Of a DNA stretch of 64,000 nucleotides, positions 34,658 through 43,510 are shown one piece after another. The notes under the pieces were generated by a model. The model saw nothing but the letters and a program-made list of their open reading frames with translations, ran no database searches and was not told the DNA's origin. Every line of letters begins with the position of its first letter. The stretch's first letter is position 1. A program made the translations under genes and the position numbers. This stretch comes from Arsukibacterium sp. MJ3 (GTDB taxonomy: Bacteria; Pseudomonadota; Gammaproteobacteria; Enterobacterales; Alteromonadaceae), in contig NZ_LAHP01000002.1 of assembly GCF_000987765.1 (NCBI RefSeq), positions 186,001 to 250,000 on the forward strand. Direction: 5' to 3'.

Positions 34658-35929
34658 ATGCAAGAGCAAATTTTTCACTTACAATACGCCATGGATACCT
34701 TTTACTTCCTGATTTGTGGAGTACTGGTAATGTGGATGGCCGCTGGCTTTTCAATGCTGGAGGCTGGCCTGGTCAGGTCTAAAAATACCACTGAAATTTT
34801 GACTAAAAACGTCGCGCTGTATTCTATTGCCTGCATTATGTATTTAATGTGTGGTTACGCTTTTATGTATGGTGGTGAGTTTTTCTTAAACGGTATTGGT
34901 GGCGTTGACGTTGATGCTACCTTAACCAGCTTTGCCGAACGTGAAGATGGCTTTACCGGTGGCGCTGTTTACTCAACCGCCTCTGATTTTTTCTTTCAGG
35001 TGGTGTTTGTGGCGACCGCCATGTCTATTGTCTCTGGTGCAGTAGCGGAACGCATGAAACTGTGGGCTTTTCTGGCGTTTGCAGTGGTAATGACCGGTTT
35101 TATTTACCCGGTACATGGCTCTTGGACCTGGGGGGCTGAAGGCATGTTTGGTCTTAATCTGGATGATCAGTTTGGTTTCTCTGACTTTGCCGGTTCAGGC
35201 ATAGTGCATATGGCTGGTGCTGCGGCGGCGTTAGCCGGGGTGTTATTGCTGGGTGCGCGCAAAGGTAAGTACAGTAAAGATGGCAAAATTAATGCCATCC
35301 CCGGTGCTAATATGCCGCTGGCAACCTTGGGTACCTTGATACTGTGGATGGGCTGGTTTGGTTTTAATGGTGGTTCGGTATTAAAGTTAGGTGATATTAG
35401 CAATGCCAATGCCGTTGCAGTGGTATTTCTTAACACCAATGCTGCCGCTGCTGCCGGTGCCGTTGCTGCACTGATTCTGTCTGTGGTGCTGTTTCGAAAA
35501 GCCGACTTAACCATGGCGTTAAACGGTGCACTGGCAGGTTTAGTGGCCATTACCGCTGAGCCGTCGACCCCAAGTGCGTTACAGGCGACCTTATTTGGTG
35601 CTGTCGGTGGCGTGCTGGTGGTGGCCTCTATTATTGGTTTGGATAAACTAAAAATTGATGATCCGGTAGGTGCTATTTCAGTACATGGTGTAATCGGCTT
35701 ATTTGGTTTGTTACTGGTGCCATTAACCAAAGACGGTAGTACGTTTGTTGGCCAATTGATCGGTGCCGCCGCTATCTTCTTCTGGGTATTTTTAACAAGC
35801 CTGGTGGTGTGGTATCTGCTGAAATTGGTAATGGGGATCCGGGTAAGTGAAGAAGCAGAATATGAAGGCGTTGATGCCTCGGAGTGTGGTATTGAAGCCT
35901 ACCCTGAGTTTGTGGCGTCGGTAAAATAA
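34658..35929 (+). CDS. amtB: Ammonium transporter
   Basis: This is a 423-residue Amt/Rh-family channel with about 11 transmembrane helices. The blocks FYFLICGVLVMWMAAGFSML, GAVAERMKLW, DFAGSGIVHMAGA (pore His) and SVHGVIGLFG (second pore His) are intact. It conducts ammonium into the cytoplasm and is gated by GlnK. An AAGGAG site lies eight bases before the ATG. The gene ends in an intrinsic terminator and is the last gene before a CsrB-like RNA on the other strand. Confidence 0.96.
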   Translation: MQEQIFHLQYAMDTFYFLICGVLVMWMAAGFSMLEAGLVRSKNTTEILTKNVALYSIACIMYLMCGYAFMYGGEFFLNGIGGVDVDATLTSFAEREDGFTGGAVYSTASDFFFQVVFVATAMSIVSGAVAERMKLWAFLAFAVVMTGFIYPVHGSWTWGAEGMFGLNLDDQFGFSDFAGSGIVHMAGAAAALAGVLLLGARKGKYSKDGKINAIPGANMPLATLGTLILWMGWFGFNGGSVLKLGDISNANAVAVVFLNTNAAAAAGAVAALILSVVLFRKADLTMALNGALAGLVAITAEPSTPSALQATLFGAVGGVLVVASIIGLDKLKIDDPVGAISVHGVIGLFGLLLVPLTKDGSTFVGQLIGAAAIFFWVFLTSLVVWYLLKLVMGIRVSEEAEYEGVDASECGIEAYPEFVASVK

Positions 35930-35979
35930 CCCAATCCACCACTTTACATCTATCCTTGTCCTTTGTCTTATAGTCTGAC

Positions 35980-36009
35980 ACCCCGTGCTAATTACTGCGG
36001 GGTTTTTTT
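35980..36009 (+). terminator. Intrinsic terminator of amtB
   Basis: ACCCCG / CGGGGT stem with a 12-base loop followed by a T-run. The stretch from here to 36180 has no gene that I can see. Confidence 0.75.
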
Positions 36010-36179
36010 ATACCTTTCTTACTTAACACTGCAGCTTAGTTGCCTTCGTTCGCTCGGCTCAATTACATAGGCAAGTTATGCTCATGGGAACTCGCTTACT
36101 TGTCGCGTCATTGCAGCGTCAATTACTTCGGGTATATTATTTTTTGGTGATAGGTGAGGCGGGGAATTTCTTATGTGCC

Positions 36180-36550
36180 AGAAAAGCGAAAGGCCGCAAA
36201 CTTCGCGGCCACTTTCGGTTCTGTATCAGCTAATCCGTGCTGTTACTCTTCCTGAGTAAATCATCCCTGGCTCCATCCCGGAGTGTCCAGCGGCTTCATG
36301 CCGTGTCTTGCTATCCGTAACTATTACTGCCTTGTAATAGTACACTCATCCTAAGCGGTCCAAAGCCTTCCCTGTAGTTTTTTGCTTGGTGGAGCAAAAT
36401 AGTTGCCATCCTGGCATTGCGTCCTATGCTATATCATCCTGATATATGGCTCATCCGGGAGCGTGTCCTTTAATCATCCTTGTGCTATCCTAGCTTTTGT
36501 TTGCATCCTGCAAACGTTACTGACTTCCTGCCAGTTGCCTTCCGTTGATG
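36180..36550 (-). ncRNA. csrB: CsrB/RsmB-family CsrA-sequestering small RNA
   Basis: On the minus strand this stretch of about 370 nt holds about 20 GGA triplets, mostly as AGGAUG, AGGAAG or GGGAUG. Many sit in short perfect hairpin loops, for example TTTGC-AGGAT-GCAAA, ATATC-AGGAT-GATAT, TGCC-AGGAT-GGCA, ACTC-AGGAA-GAGT and CTCC-GGGAT-GGAG. That is the hallmark of CsrB-type RNAs, which bind many CsrA dimers and so free target mRNAs. It ends in a GGCCGC / GCGGCC hairpin (36192-36210) followed by a U-rich tail. A -10-like CATAAT lies at 36556-36561, giving a start near 36550; both ends are estimates. The small open frame across it on the plus strand is not a gene. Confidence 0.9.
36192..36210 (-). 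terminator. Intrinsic terminator of the CsrB-like RNA
   Basis: GGCCGC / GCGGCC stem (7-base loop) followed on the minus strand by TTTCGCTTTTCT. An outer GAAAG / CTTTC pairing can extend the stem. Confidence 0.8.
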
Positions 36551-36719
36551 TTGATATTATGCAATTAATAACGGCCATTAGGTGGTAAGTTTCAGTAATA
36601 AACCGGCTGTAATAATATTGTAAAAATATGATATACGAGTATATTTTATATATAACATCAGCTTACAGTTATAGTTTGGTTTGTACTCCGTTGAAAATAG
36701 CGTTTAAACTTACCTTTCT

Positions 36720-36737
36720 TGTGAGATATATCTCACA
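36720..36737. promoter_or_regulatory. UvrY/GacA-type palindrome upstream of the CsrB-like RNA
   Basis: TGTGAGATATATCTCACA is a perfect 18-bp palindrome. It matches the TGTRAG-N6-CTYACA form of UvrY/SirA/GacA sites and lies about 170 bases upstream of the proposed RNA start, the spacing seen for csrB genes in enteric bacteria. Its half-site spacing (N8 between TGTGA and TCACA) is wrong for CRP. A TGTAAG half-site (minus strand, near 36662-36667) lies between. Confidence 0.65.
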
Positions 36738-36820
36738 CGCCAAGCAGGCATTCGCCATAAAATGCACACGCCTGTTACGTTAACAGTAACAGTAACAGTA
36801 ATCAGAATTCAGGGAAGGAA

Positions 36821-37774
36821 ATGGCACGAGAACAACTTGGTATATGTGCTGAAGCTAATTTGCACGCCAGCTATCTACTGTTTAACGCATTAGAAGGGCA
36901 GGACGCGATTTTACGGCAAAAATTAGCTCGGGTACCAATGTTACTAACGAGGTTAGCCGAACACTTTTCTGAAGCTCAGTTAACGGGTGTGGTGGCTATT
37001 GGTGCAGATTACTGGGATACCTTATATCCAGGTGCTAAACCACAAGGTTTAAAACCTTTCCCGGTTGTTGTCAGTGATAACCTGGCGTTAGCCGAAGTAT
37101 GGGCTGACGTGTTTATTCAGGTAAGATCAGACCGGATTGATGTTAACTACATTGCTTGTCAGCAAATTTGCCAGTTATTAAAAACCCATGTTGATTTGTT
37201 AGAGCAGTTACAAGGTTTTCGTTATCTTGATGGTCGTGATTTGACCGGCTTTATTGACTCACCGTTTAACCCTAAAGGCAGCCGAAAGCGCCAATTAGCC
37301 TTGATTGACCCTGTGCTGCAGCCGGTATTTGCCGGTGGTAGCTATGTGCATTTACAGCGCTGGCATTACGATATGCCCCACTGGCAGCAATTAGATATTC
37401 ACCAGCAGGAAGAGATTATGGGTATCAGCAAAATTGAAGGGGCGCTACTACCGCAATTACATCGTAATAGCCATGCTTTAAGATCACGGTTGGGGTTGTT
37501 GGATAACCCGCCGATGTTAGTGATGCAAAATATGCCGTTTGCCGAGCAGAACAGCCAAGGGTTGCTTAGTATTAGTTATGCTGGTGAGGCAGACCGTTTT
37601 ACTCGCCAATTTGGCTACCAACTGGGCACGGTGCATGACCCCGATTGTGATGGTGATCCAACACTGGTGCAATATGATTTACTGTTCGATTACTGTCATG
37701 TTGACTTATGTGCTGCTTTTTTTGCGCCATCTGTTAGTTTTCTCGAGATGGCGTGCCAGCCAACAGATAAATGA
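36821..37774 (+). CDS. Divergent Dyp-type peroxidase family protein
   Basis: This 317-residue protein has the Dyp-type peroxidase layout: two ferredoxin-like domains, with the distal motif DGRDLTGFIDSPFNPKG near residue 140, GGSYVHLQRWHYDMPHW, EEIMGISKIEGALL and a likely haem-ligand His in HRNSHALR. The GxxDG motif has Ser instead of the second Gly, and the Arg that should precede the NMPF block is Met in MLVMQNMPF. So the haem-ligand His and the catalytic Asp seem present but the distal Arg is lost, and peroxidase activity may be weak or changed. AAGGA precedes the ATG. It converges on argR with stop codons adjacent. Confidence 0.75.
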   Translation: MAREQLGICAEANLHASYLLFNALEGQDAILRQKLARVPMLLTRLAEHFSEAQLTGVVAIGADYWDTLYPGAKPQGLKPFPVVVSDNLALAEVWADVFIQVRSDRIDVNYIACQQICQLLKTHVDLLEQLQGFRYLDGRDLTGFIDSPFNPKGSRKRQLALIDPVLQPVFAGGSYVHLQRWHYDMPHWQQLDIHQQEEIMGISKIEGALLPQLHRNSHALRSRLGLLDNPPMLVMQNMPFAEQNSQGLLSISYAGEADRFTRQFGYQLGTVHDPDCDGDPTLVQYDLLFDYCHVDLCAAFFAPSVSFLEMACQPTDK

Positions 37775-38242
37775 TCAGACTTTTTCAAACAGCTCAGTGA
37801 CTTTACCGAGGGTAAAATTAATATTTTTGACACTGATTGGCGCAATAAAAATGGTGTCATCGCCGGCGATGGTGCCGAGTACGCCTTCGGCTTTACCCAC
37901 TGAATCCAGTAAACGAGCAATCAGCTGAGCCGCTCCCGGGCTGGTGCGAATAATAATCATCACATCGTTATGTTCAATATCAAGTACTAACTGACGTAAC
38001 GGACTTTTGGTAGTCGGTACGCCTAGTTCAGGTGGCAAGGTATAAACCATTTCCTGTCGGGCGTTACGAGTGCGAACCGCACCATATTTACTGAGCATTC
38101 GTGATACTTTTGACTGACTAACGTTGTCAAAACCCTCATTTTTCAGTGCGTCAACAATTTCACTTTGCGAGCCGAAACTTTCTGTTTTCAATATCGCTTT
38201 AAATGCCTGGATCAAGACTTCTTGTTTTAATTGTTTGGTCAT
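37775..38242 (-). CDS. argR: Arginine repressor
   Basis: This 155-residue protein matches ArgR (E. coli 156 aa): an N-terminal winged helix-turn-helix (about residues 1-70, with [21 protein letters not shown] and [11 protein letters not shown]) and a C-terminal hexamerisation and arginine-binding domain ([12 protein letters not shown] and [14 protein letters not shown]). It represses arginine biosynthesis when arginine binds. It is divergent from mdh, the same arrangement as in E. coli. Confidence 0.95.
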   Translation of the reverse strand: MTKQLKQEVLIQAFKAILKTESFGSQSEIVDALKNEGFDNVSQSKVSRMLSKYGAVRTRNARQEMVYTLPPELGVPTTKSPLRQLVLDIEHNDVMIIIRTSPGAAQLIARLLDSVGKAEGVLGTIAGDDTIFIAPISVKNINFTLGKVTELFEKV

Positions 38243-38429
38243 GGTGGCGTTATCTTATTGTTAGTGGCTGGCTAATAGTAACAAATTCGGCTGCTCAGTA
38301 CAGTTTGTCAGGTAAAGAAGCAAAAAATTCGCTAAAATGCATAGACTTTAGGCTTAAGCAGTTTGTAATTATGGCGCCAGTTCAGTATTGTTGGCGCGTT
38401 AAATCTTATCCTGACATATGGAGAAAATC

Positions 38430-39368
38430 ATGAAAGTTGCCGTATTAGGTGCTGCCGGCGGTATTGGCCAGGCATTGTCGTTATTACTGAAGTTAGATTT
38501 ACCGGCGGGTACTGATCTCGCATTATACGATCTGGCGCCAGTTACGCCTGGCGTTGCGGTTGATTTAAGCCATATTCCTACCGCAGTAGCTGTAACCGGT
38601 TATGGTAAAGAAGATTTATACAAGGCGCTGGCTGGTGCTGATATTGTAATGATCCCTGCCGGTATGCCACGAAAGCCGGGAATGGATCGCTCTGATCTTT
38701 TTAATATTAACGCAGGTGTAGTAAAAAATCTGGCCGAAGCTATTGTGCAGCAATGTCCTAAAGCGCTGGTTGGTATTATTACTAACCCGGTGAATACCAC
38801 CGTTGCTATTGCTGCGGATGTCTTTAAAAAGGCGGGAACTTACGATCCACGTCGCTTATTTGGTGTAACAACCTTAGATGTTATTCGTGCAGAAACCTTT
38901 GTGGGCGAACTTAAAGGCAAAAATCCTGCAGAACTGTCAGTCCCCGTAATTGGTGGCCACAGCGGAACTACTATTTTACCGCTGTTATCTCAGATAGCAG
39001 GTGTTAGCTTTTCTGATGAAGACGTTGCTGCATTGACTCACCGCATTCAAAACGCCGGTACTGAAGTGGTAGAAGCGAAAGCCGGTGGCGGATCTGCAAC
39101 ACTTTCTATGGGACAGGCTGCTGCCCGTTTCTGTATGTCGTTGATTAAAGGTTTACAAGGTGAGGCAGTAACAGAATATGCTTATGTTGAAGGTGAAGGC
39201 CAATACGCCCGCTTTTTCGCCCAGCCTTTGGTATTAGGTAAAAATGGCGTAGAAAAACTACTGCCTATTGGTGAGTTAAGCAGTTATGAGCAAAAAGCCA
39301 TGCACGATATGTTAGCAACCTTAAAAGCCGATATTACGCTAGGCGAAGAGTTTGTAAAAAATAACTAA
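38430..39368 (+). CDS. mdh: Malate dehydrogenase (NAD)
   Basis: This 312-residue enzyme equals E. coli Mdh in length. The N-terminal nucleotide loop is [14 protein letters not shown]; the active-site segments include [13 protein letters not shown] and the His-containing [17 protein letters not shown]. It interconverts malate and oxaloacetate in the TCA cycle. GGAG sits six bases before the ATG at 38430; the open frame's extra four residues MEKI are not supported. A strong terminator follows. Confidence 0.97.
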   Translation: MKVAVLGAAGGIGQALSLLLKLDLPAGTDLALYDLAPVTPGVAVDLSHIPTAVAVTGYGKEDLYKALAGADIVMIPAGMPRKPGMDRSDLFNINAGVVKNLAEAIVQQCPKALVGIITNPVNTTVAIAADVFKKAGTYDPRRLFGVTTLDVIRAETFVGELKGKNPAELSVPVIGGHSGTTILPLLSQIAGVSFSDEDVAALTHRIQNAGTEVVEAKAGGGSATLSMGQAAARFCMSLIKGLQGEAVTEYAYVEGEGQYARFFAQPLVLGKNGVEKLLPIGELSSYEQKAMHDMLATLKADITLGEEFVKNN

Positions 39369-39381
39369 CGTTTTTTCGATG

Positions 39382-39408
39382 AAAAAAGGCGCTGAAAGCG
39401 CCTTTTTT
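39382..39408. terminator. Bidirectional terminator between mdh and ispB
   Basis: AAAAAAGGCGC / GCGCCTTTTTT stem with TGAAA loop; it also serves the convergent ispB gene. Confidence 0.92.
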
Positions 39409-39431
39409 ATTGGTAACATTAAAAAATAGTA

Positions 39432-40403
39432 TTAGTGGCTGCGTGAAACTGCCATATCCGCTAAAGCAATCAGAGCCAGTTTATAATCAGAATGTGGAAT
39501 GCTATCCAGCGCTCGGCGGGCCTTTTCTGCTTCTTGCTCTGCTATGGCCCTGGTATAACTAAAAGCACCTGTTTGCTCCATTGTTGCCAGGATTTCGTTC
39601 AGGCTAGCCATACCATTGCCATCAATAATAGCACTACGAATTAGCGCTTGCTGGCAAGGTGTGCCGTGCTTCAAAGCATAAATAAGCGGTAGAGTGGGTT
39701 TACCTTCAGCCAGGTCGTCGCCAATGTTTTTACCCAGTTGTGCAGCATCAGCCTGATAATCCAACACATCATCAATAAGCTGAAATGCGGTGCCTAAATG
39801 CATGCCGTATAGTTTCATGCTGTGTATCACGGTTTCAGGTTGCTCAGCAATAATAGCGGCTAATTGGGTGGCCGCTTCAAACAGTTTTGCCGTTTTGCAA
39901 TATATAACCTGCATATAGTTTTGTTCAGTCGTAGCAGGATCATTAACGTTCATTAACTGCAGTACTTCGCCTTCAGCAATAACATTGGTGGCGTCTGCCA
40001 GAATATGCATAATACGCATATCATTCAGCGTAACCATCATCTGGAATGAACGGCTATATAAAAAATCGCCGACCAGTACGCTGGCCTGATTACCAAATAA
40101 GGCATTAGCCGTTTGTTTACCGCGGCGCAAAGTTGACTCGTCCACTACATCATCGTGCAGCAGGGTAGAGGTATGAATAAACTCAATAATAGCTGCTACA
40201 CTAAGATGTTTATTGCCCTGGTAGCCCAAAGCTTTAGCCGCCAATACAGCCAGAAGCGGACGCAAGCGTTTGCCCCCACTATTGACAATATAAATACCCA
40301 ACTGATTAATCAGCGCAACATCAGATGTAAGCTGGGAAAAAATATGCTGATTTACTGCTGCCATATCAGCATCGCTGAGCTGGCGAATGTCGTCAAGCGT
40401 CAT
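39432..40403 (-). CDS. ispB: Octaprenyl diphosphate synthase
   Basis: This 323-residue trans-prenyltransferase has the first Asp-rich motif LLHDDVVDES near residues 81-90 and the second in LIDDVLDYQAD near 210, plus SGGKRLRPLL and the K-T of the pyrophosphate site. It makes the octaprenyl side chain for ubiquinone and menaquinone. It is divergent from rplU-rpmA as in E. coli. The small residue upstream of the first motif could not be used to define chain length. Confidence 0.95.
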   Translation of the reverse strand: MTLDDIRQLSDADMAAVNQHIFSQLTSDVALINQLGIYIVNSGGKRLRPLLAVLAAKALGYQGNKHLSVAAIIEFIHTSTLLHDDVVDESTLRRGKQTANALFGNQASVLVGDFLYSRSFQMMVTLNDMRIMHILADATNVIAEGEVLQLMNVNDPATTEQNYMQVIYCKTAKLFEAATQLAAIIAEQPETVIHSMKLYGMHLGTAFQLIDDVLDYQADAAQLGKNIGDDLAEGKPTLPLIYALKHGTPCQQALIRSAIIDGNGMASLNEILATMEQTGAFSYTRAIAEQEAEKARRALDSIPHSDYKLALIALADMAVSRSH

Positions 40404-40517
40404 GAAAAAACAACTGCTAAACCCTTAGAATGTAGCCAATTCTACACTATAGTAGCGGTTTGCAGAAAGCGAATCTCGATCCTTTTCGTTAGCAAGTGAT
40501 CTTTTTAATAATTGTGC

Positions 40518-40546
40518 TTGCGGCTATCTGTTAAATTGCGTACAAT
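40518..40546 (+). promoter_or_regulatory. Sigma-70 promoter of rplU-rpmA
   Basis: TTGCGG and TACAAT are separated by exactly 17 bases, about 80 bases before the rplU start. Confidence 0.6.
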
Positions 40547-40626
40547 TCGCGCCCTGTGATTTGAATTAAACACGCCCCTATTAGTTATAAATCTATAGCG
40601 TAGGCGTGGCTTGTACGGAGTTAACT

Positions 40627-40935
40627 ATGTACGCGGTTTTCCAAAGTGGTGGCAAACAACACCGTGTGACGGAAGGTCAAACGCTTCGTCTAGAAAAACT
40701 AGACCTAGAAACCGGCGCAACGATTGAATTTATACCACTGATGATCGCCAATGGCGAAGTAATCAGTATTGGTGCCCCTTTAGTTGAAGGTGGCAAGGTA
40801 GTAGCGGAAGTGGTCAACCATGGCCGCGGCGATAAGATCAAGATCGTCAAGTTCCGTCGTCGTAAACATTCACGTAACCAGATGGGTCACCGTCAGTGGT
40901 TTACTGAAGTTAAAATTACCAGCATCAGCGCGTAA
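40627..40935 (+). CDS. rplU: 50S ribosomal protein L21
   Basis: This is a 102-residue L21 protein, with [18 protein letters not shown] at its start and [16 protein letters not shown] near its end. The ATG at 40627 follows GGAG; seven extra codons in the open frame upstream are not part of the conserved protein. It is co-transcribed with rpmA, 15 bases downstream. Confidence 0.97.
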   Translation: MYAVFQSGGKQHRVTEGQTLRLEKLDLETGATIEFIPLMIANGEVISIGAPLVEGGKVVAEVVNHGRGDKIKIVKFRRRKHSRNQMGHRQWFTEVKITSISA

Positions 40936-40950
40936 CAGGAGTATCGACAC

Positions 40951-41208
40951 ATGGCAAGTAAGAAAGGTGTAGGTAGCACTCGTAACGGTCGCGATTCAGA
41001 GTCTAAACGTTTAGGTGTTAAGCGTTTTGGCGGTGAGTCAGTATTAGCTGGTAGCATTATTGTGCGTCAACGTGGCACCAAATTCCACGCAGGCAGCAAT
41101 ATGGGCATCGGTAAAGACCATACTTTATTCGCTTTAACTGAAGGTAAAGTGAAGTTTGAAGTAAAGGGCGAGCACAACCGCAGTTTCGTTAGTATTGTTA
41201 GCGAATAA
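40951..41208 (+). CDS. rpmA: 50S ribosomal protein L27
   Basis: This is an 85-residue L27 protein with [19 protein letters not shown] and [12 protein letters not shown]. The N-terminus is MASKKG with no cleavable extension, so it is of the ordinary gammaproteobacterial type. It is followed by a strong terminator. Confidence 0.97.
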   Translation: MASKKGVGSTRNGRDSESKRLGVKRFGGESVLAGSIIVRQRGTKFHAGSNMGIGKDHTLFALTEGKVKFEVKGEHNRSFVSIVSE

Positions 41209-41221
41209 CTAACATATATTG

Positions 41222-41252
41222 AAAAAACCCCGCCTGGTGCGGGGTTTTTTTT
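41222..41252. terminator. Intrinsic terminator of rplU-rpmA
   Basis: AAAAAACCCCGC / GCGGGGTTTTTT stem with CTGGT loop. Confidence 0.95.
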
Positions 41253-41318
41253 ATAAATTTCTCCACCAACTAGCACATAGGTTATACTTAGTCGTTATGG
41301 CGCTTGCCTTTGTTATGA

Positions 41319-42500
<1,182 letters not shown>

Positions 42501-42508
42501 GGTGTAGT

Positions 42509-42997
42509 ATGAAAATAGCCATGATAGCCGCAATGGCTAATAATCGGGTGATTGGTAAAAACAATCAAATGCCTTGGCATTTACCTGCTGATTTGAAATA
42601 TTTTAAAGCAGTTACTTTAGGTAAACCGGTGTTGATGGGGCGCAAGACTTTCGATTCTATTGGCCGCGCACTGCCGGGTAGGCGCAACTTAGTAATAAGC
42701 CGGACACTCCCCTCCGATCCCAAAGGTGTTGAGTGGTTTAATAGTGTCGAGTTGGCGATGGCTGCGGTAAAGACTAGTCCTGAACTTATGATAATTGGTG
42801 GTGCAGATATTTACCGGCAATGTCTGCCTTTGGCAACTACCTTGTACCTGACTGAGATTGACCTCGATATTAGTGGTGATGCTTATTTTCCTGATTATCA
42901 GGCGGCAGCAGATTGGCAATTGCAAGCTGACCAGAGACATCAGTCTGATGAATTAAATCCGTACTCATACCGCTTCATTACGTTAGAGCGACGGTAG
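42509..42997 (+). CDS. folA: Dihydrofolate reductase
   Basis: This 162-residue DHFR has MIAAMANNRVIGKNNQMPWH (with Asn-Gln before Met-Pro-Trp), LMGRKTFDSIGRALPGR and ELMIIGGADIYRQ, all typical of the chromosomal family. It makes tetrahydrofolate for one-carbon metabolism. It follows obgE closely instead of lying downstream of apaH as in E. coli, where a chemotaxis receptor stands here. Confidence 0.96.
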   Translation: MKIAMIAAMANNRVIGKNNQMPWHLPADLKYFKAVTLGKPVLMGRKTFDSIGRALPGRRNLVISRTLPSDPKGVEWFNSVELAMAAVKTSPELMIIGGADIYRQCLPLATTLYLTEIDLDISGDAYFPDYQAAADWQLQADQRHQSDELNPYSYRFITLERR

Positions 42998-43071
42998 CAG
43001 CGTTGTGGCATTTGCACAGGTTCTCACATGTTGCTAATATGCAGGCTATCGTTCCAGCCGAGGAGTAGTAA

Positions 43072-43452
43072 ATGAGATTGGTGCCCACCTTATTGTGCAC
43101 AGCAGCATTAAGCGCTGCTGTGGTAATGTCGCCGGTAGTTGAAGCTGATCAGCAATTAGCCGCTTCTATGTGTGACTACGTAGCAGCTAACGATAGAAAC
43201 CGTCTACGTAAAGTACTCAGTGACTACCGACTTCGCTTGCGGAATATTTATGATGGTGTCTTATGTAATGGTGAGCCATTAATCCGGCACGCTTTTAAAA
43301 GTAATGCACCTGACGTTGGTGAATTTATTGTCCGGCAATTGCCTGGCTCTCAGGTTGTAGATTCTGGTGATATTGCCTGGGCTGAAAGCAATGGCTTTGC
43401 TGACTCACCGTTATTAGCGGCATTAAAAGACCGTGCTGGTTCGACTGATTAA
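43072..43452 (+). CDS. DUF3718 exported protein
   Basis: A 126-residue secreted protein with a signal peptide (MRLVPTLLCTAALSAAVVM) and the DUF3718 core: SMCDYVAANDRNRLRKVL then LRNIYDGVLCNGEPLIR, with two cysteines that probably form a disulfide. DUF3718 proteins are common in Shewanella-like bacteria; the role is unknown. A ribosome site GAGGAG lies seven bases before the ATG. A bidirectional terminator separates it from the convergent chemotaxis receptor gene. Confidence 0.8.
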   Translation: MRLVPTLLCTAALSAAVVMSPVVEADQQLAASMCDYVAANDRNRLRKVLSDYRLRLRNIYDGVLCNGEPLIRHAFKSNAPDVGEFIVRQLPGSQVVDSGDIAWAESNGFADSPLLAALKDRAGSTD

Positions 43453-43463
43453 AATTAACTGGC

Positions 43464-43496
43464 AAAAAAAATCCGCTCAATGAGCGGATTTTTTTT
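43464..43496. terminator. Bidirectional terminator
   Basis: AAAAAATCCGCTC / GAGCGGATTTTTT stem with an AAT loop, between the convergent DUF3718 and chemotaxis receptor genes. Confidence 0.92.
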
Positions 43497-43510
43497 AGTA
43501 CAATATCTGC

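Noticed and set aside
35167-35730. 187-aa open frame on the minus strand inside amtB
   Set aside because: Low-complexity Ala/Pro/Thr-rich shadow of the amtB codons; no independent signals.
36010-36179. Possible second small RNA or repeat between the amtB terminator and the CsrB-like RNA
   Set aside because: The segment has a few short GC-rich motifs but no clear promoter, terminator or repeat partner in the window.
36403-36588. 61-aa plus-strand open frame in the amtB-Dyp gap
   Set aside because: It lies antisense to the CsrB-like RNA and is explained by that RNA; no ribosome site.
36720-36737. CRP binding site
   Set aside because: The TGTGA and TCACA halves are separated by eight bases rather than six, so the UvrY/GacA reading fits better.
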